64,000 bases of DNA from Spongilla lacustris (lineage: Eukaryota; Porifera; Demospongiae; Spongillida; Spongillidae), in NCBI GenBank assembly GCA_949361645.1, contig OX442422.1, forward strand, positions 2,218,580-2,282,579, given 5' to 3'. This document shows positions 22,320-32,030 of the stretch, in pieces. The first letter of the stretch is position 1; every line of letters begins with the position of its first letter. The notes beneath the pieces are model-generated. The model saw only the letters and a list, made by a program, of their open reading frames with translations. It was not told the origin of the DNA and made no database searches. The position numbers were made by a program, and so were the translations under genes.

Positions 22320-23700
22320 AAATATGATGCCACTAGGGTATATGCATGTTAGATGTACATGTTCATGTATGTGGCATTAAAAAAATGTTCACAACTATTT
22401 TATCTCATCATGACATGCACACATACATCACAGCTGCTTGAAAAGTAGGGGAGACTGGGGCTGGTTGTCATTCAGGTTGGCACAAAGTTTATGTCTTTAA
22501 GTATTAGTGATTGAAAATAATAATGCACATATGTAGTGCTGTTGTGTGCTCAAACACAAAATATGAGATGCACCAAGTGCAGTGCTAAGTTACAATTATA
22601 ACTTTTTGATTTGTTAATTGTTCATTCTCAGTATTAATGTTTATACAAAAAATGGCATACGCATGAGTTTAAAATGCTACGATAATGCGTAATATGGGTT
22701 GCTGTGGTGTGCAATATTTTCCAGTTGAGCAACACATATGATTTTAGTGTCATGACAGGGATGGTTGTCTCAAAATTGTACTGAACATATATTCAGCTAA
22801 ATGTTTTCACCACTTTCAATTGCCTAAAGTGAACATCAGTGCAGCAAAACATCGCAAGAAGTGTAATGAATTGAGGTCACTGAAAAATAGCAGACCCTAT
22901 ATTTTTGTGTTTGTAGCTATACTTCGCTGATTCATGGTGGTCACAACTTGAAAATGAATTTTTTAAATATTTTGCTGGGCATGTGAAAATACAATAAACC
23001 TTATATATAGGACTTTCAGCTGAGGTAATACAATAAATCAATAAATAAATGAAGTTCAATACTGTAATAACAAAACTGGGCATGGTTATAACAATGGTAC
23101 CATAAATAATGATGTTGCTTTAAAAAAAAAAAAAAATGAAATAGACAAAGTGTGCATAGATGCATTTGATTAGCACATTCAATACCATTGGGTAAAGTGA
23201 AGTAAGATTTGGAAATATGTTTATTGAATGGAAACCATTCCGTTTACTCGTCTGATTTCGCTCGTTCAGACACGATAAAGAATAAGCCATCTCGGAACTC
23301 AACAGAAGATATATTATCACTGGTTAGCAGTATAAACCGCTAAAGGAGATCGAGCAGGCCGAGCAGTTGCTCAGTGACTTTGCTGATGCATCAACATTCT
23401 TGATTGCAACTTATTTTTCCTGCTACAAGGTTTCGATCTTCCTCTAAGAGCATGCATAACTGCCATTCGTAAGGTTCAGGACAGGCCATTCTCACAGCCG
23501 TACCGTACGTATAAAATTCACGAACCTTACATCAAAAGATATATATTATATATAGTGCCCAAGGTAATAGGTTGACTTTAGTGTCTTTTTCATAAGGTAC
23601 GCCAAGGCAGAGGCACACAGAATAACAAAACCGTAGCCATGCAGGTAAGCAGTCCGGACGTGATGTCATGTATAATTTTCGGCGTTCTTCAGTGTAATCA
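22320..23700. other. AT-rich stretch without a recognised gene
   Basis: No coding signal. A poly-A run lies near 23123. A CpG-containing patch with ATATATTATATATAG lies near 23540-23690. Confidence 0.45.
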
Positions 23701-23724
23701 ACATTCCATTGCTTACTTACCTAC

Positions 23725-23925
23725 ATCCCACCATACCCTCCTCCCCTTACCTATGCCTATTACTTACCTATACCCTCCTCCTCTTACCTATGACTACTAA
23801 CCTGCACCCCTTACCTATGCCTATACCTCCTCCCCTTGCCTATGCCTATTACCCTCCTCCCCTTACCTATGCCTATCACCCTCCTCTCCTTATACCTATG
23901 CCTACTACTCAACTCCCTATAAGTA
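23725..23925. repeat. Pyrimidine-rich minisatellite, ~27-bp unit
   Basis: Degenerate copies of CCCTCCTCCCCTTACCTATG followed by CCTATTA, about seven in number. The proline/tyrosine-rich frame across it is a product of the repeat. Confidence 0.85.
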
Positions 23926-23969
23926 TGTGGCATGGGTCTAACAACACAAGGAGCCTGTCATGGTAAAGA

Positions 23970-25000
23970 GGAGGGGAGGAGTATTTACGGAAGGGGAGTG
24001 GGCCACCGGGAGGAGTAGGTCAGGAGTCCGTTTCCATTTCCACTAGCATGGCACTAAACTACATGTAAGCAGACATACAATTAATTCTGTGCTGCTGCTA
24101 TATCAGTAAAGAAAAAAATTGTACAAGTACTACTTGCTGGGCATACAAAATAATAATCAATTTTGAAATGTAAATACTGGATATAGTCCCACGGGTTTCC
24201 TCCATTTACAAAGTCACCCAGTAATCACTCCCACGCTCCATTATTAGCATACACTTATTAACATTTCTCAACACTCAATGGACACTCACATTATTTACAA
24301 TGCACACCTGTACATTTAGTACATGGTCATAGTAGGAGGCTAGAAAACTTAATGCGCTATATATTCATCCTACATTGGTGAAGTCATTACCCCTCCACCA
24401 ATCTCCAACACCACAAATCACCCCCCTGACAGGGTTTACTAGTACATGTACACGTATAAAGTATATCATGAGTACCAGGAGGCAGTGGTAGTATTGGTGG
24501 ATGGGGTGATGGGAACCTAGCCTCATCCCCAGGCCCTGTTTTTTATTAAAGTTGCGCGGGTGAAAAACAGGGCCTGGTAGACACTGCCATGCAGGGTCCT
24601 AGCGCGCATGCGCTAGTTTGTCCCAGAATACCTGGGGTAACGCTCTTGAAATAAGAATACCAAACTTGCTTTGTACAGCTATACATGCATGTATTGTGAT
24701 GCATTTCAACATATACATGTAGATACTAGAGTAACTAATATCTATAGATCTATGACTCCACGCAGGACACTGTCACTTGATGCTGGCTTATACCAAGCCT
24801 TGTCAAGGCCAGAGATAATAGAGTTTAGAACTTTATTATCTCTGTCAAGGCTATATACATGTACTGATGTACGTAGTGCAAAATGCAAATCCGTTTTTCT
24901 AGTTCTGCCCAATGTATATGCACTGTATAATAAATAACCATCAGAATGGTGCATCACAAAGCAATGGGAAGTTGGGAACGCAGGCGTGCTTTCATGTCTA
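23970..25000. other. Stretch with a short hairpin, no gene
   Basis: A near-perfect inverted repeat, CCAGGCCCTGTTTTT and its complement GAAAAACAGGGCCTGG, lies at about 24529-24577 with a 20-base loop. On the minus strand, 24285-24330 ends in AATAAT/GTGAGT and may be a far-decayed ankyrin exon tail, but this is weak. Confidence 0.4.
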
Positions 25001-25050
25001 TCGTTAAGAATGCATTATGTAGTGGATTTAATTGTCACAGAAAAAAGTAT
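24998..25050. repeat. 53-bp direct repeat next to the ATPase gene, copy 1
   Basis: The block from CTATCGTTAAGAATGCATTA to CACAGAAAAAAGTA lies immediately 3' of the ATPase gene. It occurs again at 28011-28063, on the far side of the truncated gene copy and in the same orientation, with a single change in the first 20 bases. Confidence 0.85.
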
Positions 25051-25082
25051 AGGGGTACACAGCATGCATCAACTCAAGGCAG

Positions 25083-26534
25083 CTAGGGTTGTATATGTAT
25101 ACATGTAGTGTCCTTATCTCTGACAAGTTTCTGAAGAACTTTTCTCGCCATTACACTATGTGCAACCAATTGTTGTTTTTCATTGTACCGCAGGACATTG
25201 TTGTCCACAAACTTGTATACCGCTTTCATTGCTTCAGTTGTGGATGATGCTTTGCAATCTACTACCATCTTCTTAGCTAGATCATGAACGGATAGCGGCT
25301 GTATTGTGTCACTGACAGCAATTTTAGCAATTTCTAACTGAAGGTCATCGCATGGATTATCCATGGCCTTGTTTAAGGCTTGTTGAATCTCGTTTTCGAA
25401 AGCTTTCGAAATTTCATGATGGATTTCTTCATGTTTGATTTCTTCAGGCTTTTTCCCTTTACTGAGTCTTTCGTGGAACTGAATTGCTTTATAAATGTCG
25501 GTAAGACGCCCCCCGGTGACTTCGTCAAACAAATAACGAGCATCATCCTCTTCAACCCCATGCTTTTTGAAAAGTTTTTTCAAATCATCGTCAAGGACAG
25601 GAAAATCAATAACTTCAATGAAAGGACCTGACCGTGACTTGCACGACTGTTTGTCCAAGTACCGCAGCACGTGACCATCACTACTGCCCAAAACGATGAG
25701 CAGGGAATCTTCATTTGCACACCTTTTTGCCCACTCAAGTAAGGCATGAAATAGCTTTTCGTTATTTTTAGCTACTATATCAGCTCCGTCGATGATGAGT
25801 ACTGGTACGTGCTTGTCTTTATGCCCTTGTACGTACTTCTTCCCTGCTTCCATTATAATAGGAAAAACAGTCGCAAGAGCCGTTGTTTCACAATCAGATG
25901 GAAGCGTGAGGTGATTTTTCAAATTAGGAAATAAATAACTTAGCATCATTTCAAAAACATTTGGTTCAAGAGGAATGCCGCAGGCTTTTGCGACTACGTG
26001 CGCAAATCTTTTGTCAGACCCAAGTTCCACGTACAATGCTCCAGACCCACCATCTTTACCGAAGCGGTCTGCGCAAATATGTCTCAGCACGTTCGACTTG
26101 CCTGTACCTGCCGCTCCAAACACAACTCCGAACATGCCTCCTGTGTCATTTCTGTCGAAGTAAGCATCAGTTATCTTTTTTTCGAGTGATTCTCTTGTGA
26201 TGTACGGATCTTTTCGTAACGCGTCAGGTTTGTCTCCTTTCTTAAATTTATCCAATACCTTTTTTTCCATTCTGTTTGAGCGAATGTAAGCAACAGACAA
26301 GCCAACACCGACTACTACACCCGCCGCGTAAATAATATACCTAGGTACATCGGTGTTATATCTTCCATCTTGCTTTATTCTGAGTGGTGTTTTGCAGTTA
26401 ACATTCTCCATAGCCACTCGGATTGGACCGTCGTTTCGAGTCGTTGGAGAGTTTGTTATCCATCTTGAAAGTTTTGTTGGCACTCTTAACCTTGGCACTA
26501 GATTTACAGAGTGTATCCATCTCAGCAGAGACAT
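25083..26534 (-). CDS. P-loop ATPase, STAND/AAA-like, probably mitochondrial and membrane anchored
   Basis: An intact 483-residue single-exon gene. Residues 1-30 are rich in Arg and Ser/Thr without acids (MSLLRWIHSVNLVPRLR), as in a mitochondrial presequence. A single membrane helix follows at about 67-84 (YIIYAAGVVVGVGLSVAY). Walker A is GAAGTGKS at 140-147. Walker B is VPVLIIDGAD at 243-252 with Asp249. A sensor-like strand LLIVLGSSDGHVLRY lies at 278-292. The region after 310 is helical with a winged-helix-like tail. This arrangement fits archaeal-type/Orc1-Cdc6-like or STAND ATPases that couple ATP hydrolysis to conformational switching. The substrate is not deducible. A truncated, frameshifted copy lies at 27036-27711. 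Confidence 0.85.
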   Translation of the reverse strand: MSLLRWIHSVNLVPRLRVPTKLSRWITNSPTTRNDGPIRVAMENVNCKTPLRIKQDGRYNTDVPRYIIYAAGVVVGVGLSVAYIRSNRMEKKVLDKFKKGDKPDALRKDPYITRESLEKKITDAYFDRNDTGGMFGVVFGAAGTGKSNVLRHICADRFGKDGGSGALYVELGSDKRFAHVVAKACGIPLEPNVFEMMLSYLFPNLKNHLTLPSDCETTALATVFPIIMEAGKKYVQGHKDKHVPVLIIDGADIVAKNNEKLFHALLEWAKRCANEDSLLIVLGSSDGHVLRYLDKQSCKSRSGPFIEVIDFPVLDDDLKKLFKKHGVEEDDARYLFDEVTGGRLTDIYKAIQFHERLSKGKKPEEIKHEEIHHEISKAFENEIQQALNKAMDNPCDDLQLEIAKIAVSDTIQPLSVHDLAKKMVVDCKASSTTEAMKAVYKFVDNNVLRYNEKQQLVAHSVMARKVLQKLVRDKDTTCIHIQP

Positions 26535-27035
26535 GGCCGCTGACTGATGCGCAGAATCAGACAGTGTGAATGTTATACATGCTCATGCACTACCTTATAT
26601 AATGCCGAAGAGATTATATTCGTGTCGTGTACAAATCGTTTATTTATTTCCAGCAATTCGCGGAATTGAATAGTTGAATACCCGCGCGCCACCTGCACAG
26701 TAAACATCAATTGACCGCAATGAATTAATGGCAAGATATATAGTGGATTGAGAGATGTTTTCCAATACGCACGGTTCTTGTACGGAAGCTAAATCTGAAG
26801 TCTACAGGCACGATTATGGTACTGTGATAATAATAGGCTATATTTTCTATATTCTGGTTTATGTAGAAGTCTAAACGCATGCAGTTTTATTATACTTTGA
26901 ACGTGAAACATACATGCCATTGTTTTGTTTCTCTTAGACTGATGTTTTGAATGCTTTTGAACGCGTAGGACCAAAATTTGAAAATCATTATAAATAGAAA
27001 TGCAGTTTTTTGGCATCCATTTCTCTACTGTTGTG

Positions 27036-27711
27036 GGGGTACACAGCATGCATCAACTCAAGGCAGCTAGGGTTGTATATGTATAGTGTCCTTATCTCTG
27101 ACATGTTTCTGAAGAACTTTTCTCGCCATTACACTATGTGCAACCAATTGCTGTTTTTCATTGTACCGCAGGACATTGTTGTCCACAAACTTGTATACCG
27201 CTTTCCTTGCTTCAGTTGTGGATGGTGCTTTACTATCTACTACCATCTTCTTAGCTAGATCGTGAACGGATAGCGGCTGTACTGTGTCACTGACAGCAAT
27301 TTTAGCCATTTCTAACTGAAGGTCATCGCTTGGATTATCCATGGCCTTGTTTAAGGCTTGTTGAATCTCGTTTTCGAAAGCTTTCGAAATTTCATGTTTG
27401 ATTTGGTTTTTTCTCTTTACTGAGTCTTTCGTGGAACTGAATTGCTTTATAGATGTCGGTAAGACGCCCCCCCCCCCGGTTACTTCGTCAAACAAATAAC
27501 GAGCATCATCCTCTCCAACCCCATGCTTTTTGAAAAGTTTTTTCAAATCATCGTTAAGGTCAGGAAAATCAATAACTTCAATGAAAGGACCCGACCGTGA
27601 CTTGCACGACTGTTTGTCCAAGTACCGCAGCACGTGCCCATCACTACTGCCCAAAACGATGAGCAGCAAATCTTCATTTGCACATCTTTTTGCCCACTCA
27701 AGTAAGGCATG
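27036..27711 (-). pseudogene. Truncated, frameshifted copy of the ATPase gene
   Basis: Near-identical to 25050-25746. It covers the ATPase 3' half from about residue 263 (LLEWAKRC) to the stop, plus some 3' flank, and lacks the membrane helix and both Walker motifs. The C-run of 6 in the parent has grown to 11 here, which shifts the frame after DEVTGG. A deletion removes the KKPEEIKHEEIHH segment further on. Identity stops abruptly at 27711 after GTAAGGCATG, so this is a partial duplication and not a processed copy. Confidence 0.9.
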
Positions 27712-27808
27712 GTTTGAGAAAATTGGAACAACTTGAGTAAAAGAGGGGCGTGTCCGAACCAGAGCGTACGTAGTAGCTGGCGTTGTTTTCTGACGCCACC
27801 TTGCAAGT

Positions 27809-28005
27809 AGACCTCCTTGCTGTACTGATTATGCTTATTTCAAGCGTTGGCTATTTGCTCATTGTTTGGAATAATGCGATTTGCAACGCCTACATGTAGG
27901 TGTGTAGACCTTCTTGCTGTACTGATTATGCTTATTTCAAGCGTTAACGTTGGCTATTTGTTCATTGTTTGGAATAATGCGATTTGCAACGCCTACATGT
28001 AGTGG
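27809..28005. repeat. Tandem duplication, ~97-bp unit
   Basis: Two adjacent copies start AGACC(T/C)(C/T)TTGCTGTAC at 27809 and 27906. They share ATTATGCTTATTTCAAGCGT, GGAATAATGCGATTTGCAAC and GCCTACATGTAG. The second copy has a small insertion (TAACGT). They are nearly identical, so the duplication is recent. Confidence 0.9.
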
Positions 28006-28010
28006 TCGAC

Positions 28011-28063
28011 CTATCGTTAAAAATGCATTATGTAGTGGATTTAATTGTCACAGAAAAAAGTAC
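28011..28063. repeat. 53-bp direct repeat, copy 2
   Basis: Matches 24998-25050 in the same orientation. In the parent locus this block lies directly next to the gene's 3' end; here it lies 300 bp beyond the other end of the truncated copy. That order is expected if the locus was once a tandem duplicate that later lost parts. Confidence 0.85.
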
Positions 28064-28537
28064 GACAAGTACAACATTTTTTGAATGTTTTTTGAAGCAT
28101 GATGTGTGGGCTACTTTATACATTCTACGGCAGTGTTTTTACTCTAATTGATTTTGCCATTTTTACCGAAAACGCACTGTATGTTTTCAAGATTTTGTCC
28201 ATTCACTTGGCTATTCCCGCAACATGCGTCTGACAAATATCTAAGTGTGTACAATCCCGCAGTTAGAATAAAGCGATTTTCTGCATATTATGTCGAAATT
28301 TTTAACTGTGTGTATGCATGCTAATTTATTACGATGATTTAAACAGAACTGTAGCGAAAATACGGCTAACTACACGATATTGTGCAGTTATAACTTGAAG
28401 CTAGTGATACACATCATGAAAATACTGACAACAGGATTACTTAACATCGGCGTTCGGTTATAGTTTTCTGTGCTATTACGTTCTGCAAACTTCTGCACTA
28501 GTTCTTCCAGATCAATTAACTGATGATTCATAACTGA

Positions 28538-29352
28538 TGTATATGCAGTGTTGCCGCGATTAAGTACTTGCCCATAATCGTTTTAATCGCGATAATCGCG
28601 ATATACGCATTTAATAGCAATATATAATCGGCGATATTATAATCATTAATAAACATTAATAAACCTTACGTAAGTGTGATCAGAGCGATGGCGATGTCAA
28701 AGAAAGAAGCTAAACCTATGTACGTGCCACAAAAAGAGGATGTTGATCGTACTGCGCATAGAAGTTCAGCATGGCAATATTTACATAAGAAGGCTCTAAA
28801 TTCATCCTGGGTTGTGTGCTTGAAGTGCTGCAAATGGGTATTAAGACATGACAACAACACTACCAACATGAGGTATCACTTGAAGTCTGCCCACGGAATA
28901 GAGTTGTCTTCAGAAGGCAAAGAGTAAGCCCTTTAAACATCAAATTGTTCATAGTATGAAAATTATCTGAAATTGTATGTTCAATGTAGCAGCTGTCAGA
29001 ACGAAGGCACCAGCAGTACCTGTAGCATTAGCAAGATTTTTATCAGTAAAAATATATTACAGAAAAAAAGATGGAGACTTTTGCTCAGTAAATGCATGCA
29101 TTTTTCTGTGGCATATAGCCATATACGCTCAAGATGACAAAAGTGTGAATATATACATGTGATATGATTCGAACTAGTTCTATTAAGAAACAAACCATGC
29201 CCTATATTTTCCGTATACTTTTCCGTTAACGTCCGCATACTTTAATCGCGATTGATAGCATCATTAATCGCGATAAATCGTTAATCGCGATATAACATTT
29301 TAATCGCGATATATCGTTAATCGCGATATATCGCGGCAACACTGTGTATATG
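28538..29352 (+). mobile_element. Complete short hAT element with 8-bp target duplication
   Basis: The element spans 28546-29344 (799 bp). Its ends are CAGTGTTGCCGCGAT and the exact complement ATCGCGGCAACACTG, a 15-bp perfect terminal inverted repeat. The flanking 8 bases TGTATATG occur at 28538-28545 and again at 29345-29352 without mismatch, the hallmark of hAT insertion. Subterminal regions are packed with AATCGCGATA-type palindromes, likely transposase binding sites. Inside is a BED zinc-finger exon but no catalytic region, so it needs a transposase supplied in trans. Confidence 0.95.
28688..28927 (+). CDS. BED-type zinc finger, N-terminal piece of a hAT transposase
   Basis: An ATG-initiated frame inside the hAT element. 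It has a tryptophan (SSAWQYL), the CLKC pair and NMRYHLKSAH, giving the C-x2-C...H-x4-H arrangement of a BED finger, the DNA-binding domain at the start of hAT transposases. The frame either stops at TAA or is spliced at 28923, where AGA is followed by GTAAGC. A possible acceptor (TTCAATGTAG) lies at about 28988. The RNase H-like catalytic core and dimerisation domain are absent. Confidence 0.8.
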   Translation: MAMSKKEAKPMYVPQKEDVDRTAHRSSAWQYLHKKALNSSWVVCLKCCKWVLRHDNNTTNMRYHLKSAHGIELSSEGKE

Positions 29353-29379
29353 TATCAGAGCTAGGTTAGTTAGCCTTTC

Positions 29380-30146
29380 TTCGGTCATGCTAGCACGAAT
29401 GTATGAATTCAGTCTACGCACACTATAGCACTGCGTTCACACTCGCAAGATATGACTGGGAGTGTACATGCTATATTTGCAGTAGAACTGAAATGTTTGG
29501 GTGTATAACCTTGTCACATACTTTAATTGCTTTTGCACAGCTGTCAGGTATTATCTTAACTTGTTTCCCTTGAAATTTGCTCTTCCATCTTGCAAGGTCC
29601 GCATCAATTAGTTCTGGGAAAGTTAAGTCATCTTTGTACATGTAAATACCAAGTGCTCCATTGATGGTGATATCCTTGTCAATGCCTTTAGTGATATTTT
29701 TGAAAGAAAAGATCATTGCACTGGTTAACATGCACATGCACATGCATGCCATGCAGAAGTTGGTAATTACATTGTATTATGGTGTGAGCTATAACATTTC
29801 CCATTATATCCCTTTCTGAAAATGCTTGCATCTTATATTACCCGCTGAAAACTGTTCATTCAATTCCGTGATAAAATGGTCAGTAAATGATTTCTCAGGT
29901 AGTACTGCTCGGGTGTCTCAGCTTTAATTTGGTATTCTGTCTGTGCTTCTGCTTTCCAGCAACCCTAGGTTGTGATGGCTGGATATCCACTGCTTCTGCC
30001 ATCCTGATTGCATGCTGATAGATGATGTGGTATTCATCTATGATGTTCCGATTTGATATCCACAATCTGTATATTACAAGTAAATCAAAAACTTCTCTAT
30101 CGAGAAAGTGATTGGTGGGATGTAGGATTGGTGGTGCAAAAATCAA
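29380..30146 (-). pseudogene. hAT transposase C-terminal remnant (P52rIPK-like)
   Basis: Two minus-strand blocks match the hAT group often annotated as 52 kDa repressor of the inhibitor of protein kinase. The upstream block (29930-30146) has MAEAVDIQPSQPRVAGKQKH. The downstream block (29474-29680) has YKDDLTFPELIDADLARWKS and SCAKAIKVCDKVIHPNISVL. Past a frameshift near 29460 comes TLPVISCECERS, the conserved dimerisation motif. The region between the blocks is broken by stops or an unspliced intron. It is a separate element from the short hAT next to it, because the target duplication of that element closes at 29352. Confidence 0.8.
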
Positions 30147-30380
30147 GGAAACAAGGTACAGTGTGTTAAAGTGAGGTTTGGTAGGATCGATCCTACAACT
30201 TACAGTCCTGAATTTGCAAATGAGAAGCCTATATTTGCAAATGTAGGACTGTTATAGTTGTAGGATCGATCCTACCAAACCTCACTTTAACACACTGTAC
30301 CTTGTTTCCTTGATTTTTGCACCACCAATCCTACATCCCACCAATCTCTTTCTCGATAGAGAAGTTTTTGATTTACTTGT
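30076..30380. repeat. 305-bp near-perfect palindrome
   Basis: Left arm 30076 to about 30222 and right arm about 30233 to 30380 are complementary along nearly their whole length, with a central loop of about 10 bases. The outer ends read ACAAGTAAATCAAAAACTTC and its complement. The arms contain AGGATCGATCCTAC, itself palindromic. The left arm overlaps the 5' end of the hAT remnant. A transcript would fold into a long double-stranded RNA. Confidence 0.93.
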
Positions 30381-30389
30381 TCCCCTAAT

Positions 30390-32030
30390 TTTTTTTTTTC
30401 TCTGCCAAGAGTGATCATGGCTTAGTGTATTCGTTGCAATGTATAAGACGCTTAGATTCCTCTTATGTGTAATCTGAGTATATAGGCCTCTCAGGTATAT
30501 TAAGGCAAGGCTTTTTTTATTTTATGCAATTAACGGAGCGCGCGCGTACGTATACGTTGCTTGGTTTCAATGAATTACTAATGGCAGCTGCTGCGTATCA
30601 GTGAACAATACATGCACACGTAGCTGTAGATATTAAGCGTGTGGAAAATAGAAATCTTTATATGGACTAGTTCAGTTTTAGGTGTTGTTTAAAGGAACAA
30701 CTATTGCTTCTTTTGTTGTTTGGCAGCGTATCACCACCGCGATTTGTCGGAATCGAGTGACATGGCGAGGTGGCCGTGTAGGACCTTAAGGTAAACATAT
30801 ATAGGCTCTGCCGAAGGGTATGCCAAAGGGTTTCTGGGTATTGTATTAGTCCGATCCACTCACTGAACGGCGTAGAATCCGTTTTGGGGTTGGGGTTGGA
30901 AGGAATAACTACTTGAAGCATACTGGCAAATTAGAACCGGGCCCAAAGTACCGGGTCCAATGTTCAGGGTTCTATCTTAACCGCGTTAGTCGGTTCACTA
31001 AACCCCAACAGGCAAAAACATTTATAGTAGATAGTTGTAGCTGTAATTTGAATCAAAAGATACAGGTAGAGGGGCACTGACTTATGCAGTCCCCCCCCCC
31101 CACTTTGCGTTTACGTAATTATTTATTGCTCAAGTTGTGTGACTCTTTATGTTATCTAAGAGGGAGGGGCCCCTCACCCTCCTCACTTTCTTTTTTACTA
31201 AATAACGGACGTAACCAATACTCCATAAAAAGGGGAGGCCGGAGGGTAAGGGAGGGGGAACCCCTCCCTCCTTAAAGAACACTGTTACATGGTGGTAAGG
31301 TTAATGAAAGTTGCATTGTATGTATGGTTAACGGTAAGATGCTCTTTTTATTTTATTCATAGGCCTACCTTTATAGTTCTCCTTGCTAACGAGCCGTTTT
31401 CTTTGGCTTGGTCCTTTGCTGAATTATTAGAACCTGCAGCTGTGTACGTTAATTGTGGTAGCCTGGCAACAGTAAATTAAGACGCTTATGTGACGTCATA
31501 TTGCATACTGCTAGGCAACCGAGAATTTTCACCGATAATGAATTGCACCTGCTCGCATCATTTCACGGCATTTCACCACCAGCTTACAACTGTAGGTCTT
31601 ATTTGTATGAAAGGGCACGTTTGGAAATCAAATGCAACTTTTTGAAGCTAATCTCGTCTTCTTACGACGTTCCTGTCGCGAGTTATACATGATGAACGGA
31701 AGACGACGGAGGAGATGAACAAAAATTAAATGGCGGAGTTTTGGTACCACCAAACGGCACAGTTTAGCGAAGCTCACGTTATATGAGCATAACTGTCATG
31801 TTTGTGATGGATTATATGCGAGCTGGCGAGTAAAGGTAACGCTTCGTTACCGTTTTAAAACGCTCGATCGAAAACCACGCCCACGAAGCCAATCCTACAT
31901 AGAACCCACTACCGTGGGTCCTGATAAATGATGCATGGTTTTATTTATATGTACTCAGAACCTATATTGTATTAACTGGGAAGTAAAAAAGGCATCCTGT
32001 AAAAATTACCATCCTAGCTATTTACAATTA
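30390..32030. other. Intergenic stretch including dispersed repeat copy 2
   Basis: No gene recognised. A C-run lies near 31090 and G/C-rich GAGGG patches at 31160-31270. The segment at 31622-31770 is the second copy of the repeat described at 8904-9055. CpG is higher at 31640-31900. Confidence 0.5.

Noticed and set aside
25373..26547. Secondary frames over the ATPase gene
   Set aside because: Shadows of the 483-residue frame.
28546..30146. One single large hAT element covering both the BED finger and the P52rIPK-like C-terminus
   Set aside because: The target duplication closes the BED-finger element at 29352, and the C-terminal remnant lies outside it on the opposite strand.
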